Part shown: one piece after another, positions 5,630 to 6,103 of the stretch
Numbering within the stretch: the first letter of the stretch is position 1
Layout of the letters: each line of letters begins with the position of its first letter
DNA from: Oceanospirillaceae bacterium
GTDB lineage: Bacteria > Pseudomonadota > Gammaproteobacteria > Pseudomonadales > Balneatricaceae
NCBI GenBank assembly: GCA_023954795.1
Contig: JAGSHA010000206.1
Coordinates: 1-6,103 of the forward strand
Direction: 5' to 3'
DNA length: 6,103 nucleotides
Made by a program: the position numbers and the translations under genes
Notes under the pieces: model-generated
The model's input: the letters and a program-made list of their open reading frames with translations, nothing else
Databases searched by the model: none
Told to the model about the DNA's origin: nothing

Positions 5630-6103
5630 TCAGGCGTCTACAACCAGACCAAACTCGCGGCTGGCATCCTGAATCCACAGCCAGAGGTAATCCGAGAAAC
5701 TACGACGGATCACCAGCTCGAACTGCTTCTCACCGGTACGGCGGATCACTGCGGTGCTTTTAGCAAAGACAGTGGATACCACCTTACCGACCGGAAACTC
5801 CGACGGATGCAGATCTATCGGCGTGCATTTCTTCAGCATCTCCACCACATCGTCACCGGACAGTTCCAGTACGGTGGAGCCACCGCTGCCATTGACCAGC
5901 GAGTAGTGGCCGTCCATCTCATCGCGGAAACGGGTTTCCACGTCGAACGCTTTCAGACCCGGTACGATGATCAGCCACTCATCCGGCGACATCCAGCGAA
6001 TGGATACCTCACCTTTTTCAACGGAGGTCAGCGGCTGCAACGGCAGCGCCATGCCCAGAACCCGCTCAACGGCCGCCAGCTGATCTGCGTTGTTTGGGTT
6101 ACA
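5630..6103 (-). CDS. soxG: Sarcosine oxidase gamma subunit, 5' end outside window
   Basis: The visible C-terminal 157 residues of SoxG run from the window edge to a TGA at 5630. The frame stays open through 17 codons upstream of an internal ATG at 6052 (NPNNADQLAAVERVLG), so that ATG is not the start; roughly 40-50 N-terminal residues should lie beyond the window. SoxG is the small subunit of the heterotetrameric SoxBDAG enzyme, which oxidises sarcosine to glycine and transfers the methyl carbon to THF. Recognisable elements are SPDEWLIIVPG, the VNGSGGSTVLELSGDDVVEMLKKCTPIDLHP stretch split across the middle of the fragment, and the C-terminal VIRRSFSDYLWLWIQDASREFG, a fold related to GcvT and YgfZ-type folate proteins. 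No intact SoxB, D or A is in the window; they are expected immediately upstream, beyond the right edge. SoxG is normally the last sox gene, consistent with purU following. Confidence 0.93.
   Translation of the reverse strand, partial: CNPNNADQLAAVERVLGMALPLQPLTSVEKGEVSIRWMSPDEWLIIVPGLKAFDVETRFRDEMDGHYSLVNGSGGSTVLELSGDDVVEMLKKCTPIDLHPSEFPVGKVVSTVFAKSTAVIRRTGEKQFELVIRRSFSDYLWLWIQDASREFGLVVDA

Overview
The window looks like a chromosomal segment from a gammaproteobacterium, probably a marine or pseudomonad-like lineage. That placement is an inference from protein resemblance and from the gene set sarcosine oxidase, purU, serine ammonia-lyase and GbdR-like regulator; the sequence carries no taxonomic marker. 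All six substantial genes lie on the minus strand, so transcription runs from high to low coordinates. I see no tRNA, rRNA, CRISPR array, insertion sequence or phage gene.

In transcription order the layout is: the 3' part of soxG (6103-5630, cut by the window edge); purU (5548-4682); a 281-bp non-coding gap (4401-4681); an iron-sulfur L-serine ammonia-lyase (4400-3021); a 194-bp gap (2827-3020); a GbdR-type AraC/GATase-1 regulator (2826-1699); a 106-bp gap (1593-1698); an Fe(II)/2-oxoglutarate dioxygenase-like protein of unknown substrate (1592-738); a 115-bp gap (623-737); and a LysE/RhtB-type amino-acid exporter (622-1, lacking only its last few residues).

The first four genes form a recognisable pathway block. 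Heterotetrameric sarcosine oxidase (SoxBDAG) demethylates sarcosine to glycine and loads the one-carbon unit onto tetrahydrofolate. PurU hydrolyses 10-formyl-THF to formate and free THF, so the folate carrier is not exhausted. Glycine plus a one-carbon unit gives serine through GlyA (not in the window), and the serine ammonia-lyase converts serine to pyruvate and ammonia. GbdR is the known activator of this glycine betaine to pyruvate route in Pseudomonas. The window is therefore best read as the lower end of a glycine betaine/dimethylglycine/sarcosine catabolic locus with its regulator.

The least explained part is the left third. A complete PhyH-like dioxygenase with intact HxD...H metal ligands and a LysE-family exporter follow gbdR in the same orientation. 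Neither belongs to the textbook betaine pathway, so they are the best candidates for something undescribed. The purU-serine ammonia-lyase gap is the most structured intergenic region. It holds a candidate promoter, a 14-bp palindrome beside a strong ribosome binding site, several short stems, and an opposite-strand 33-codon ORF with a perfect Shine-Dalgarno sequence.
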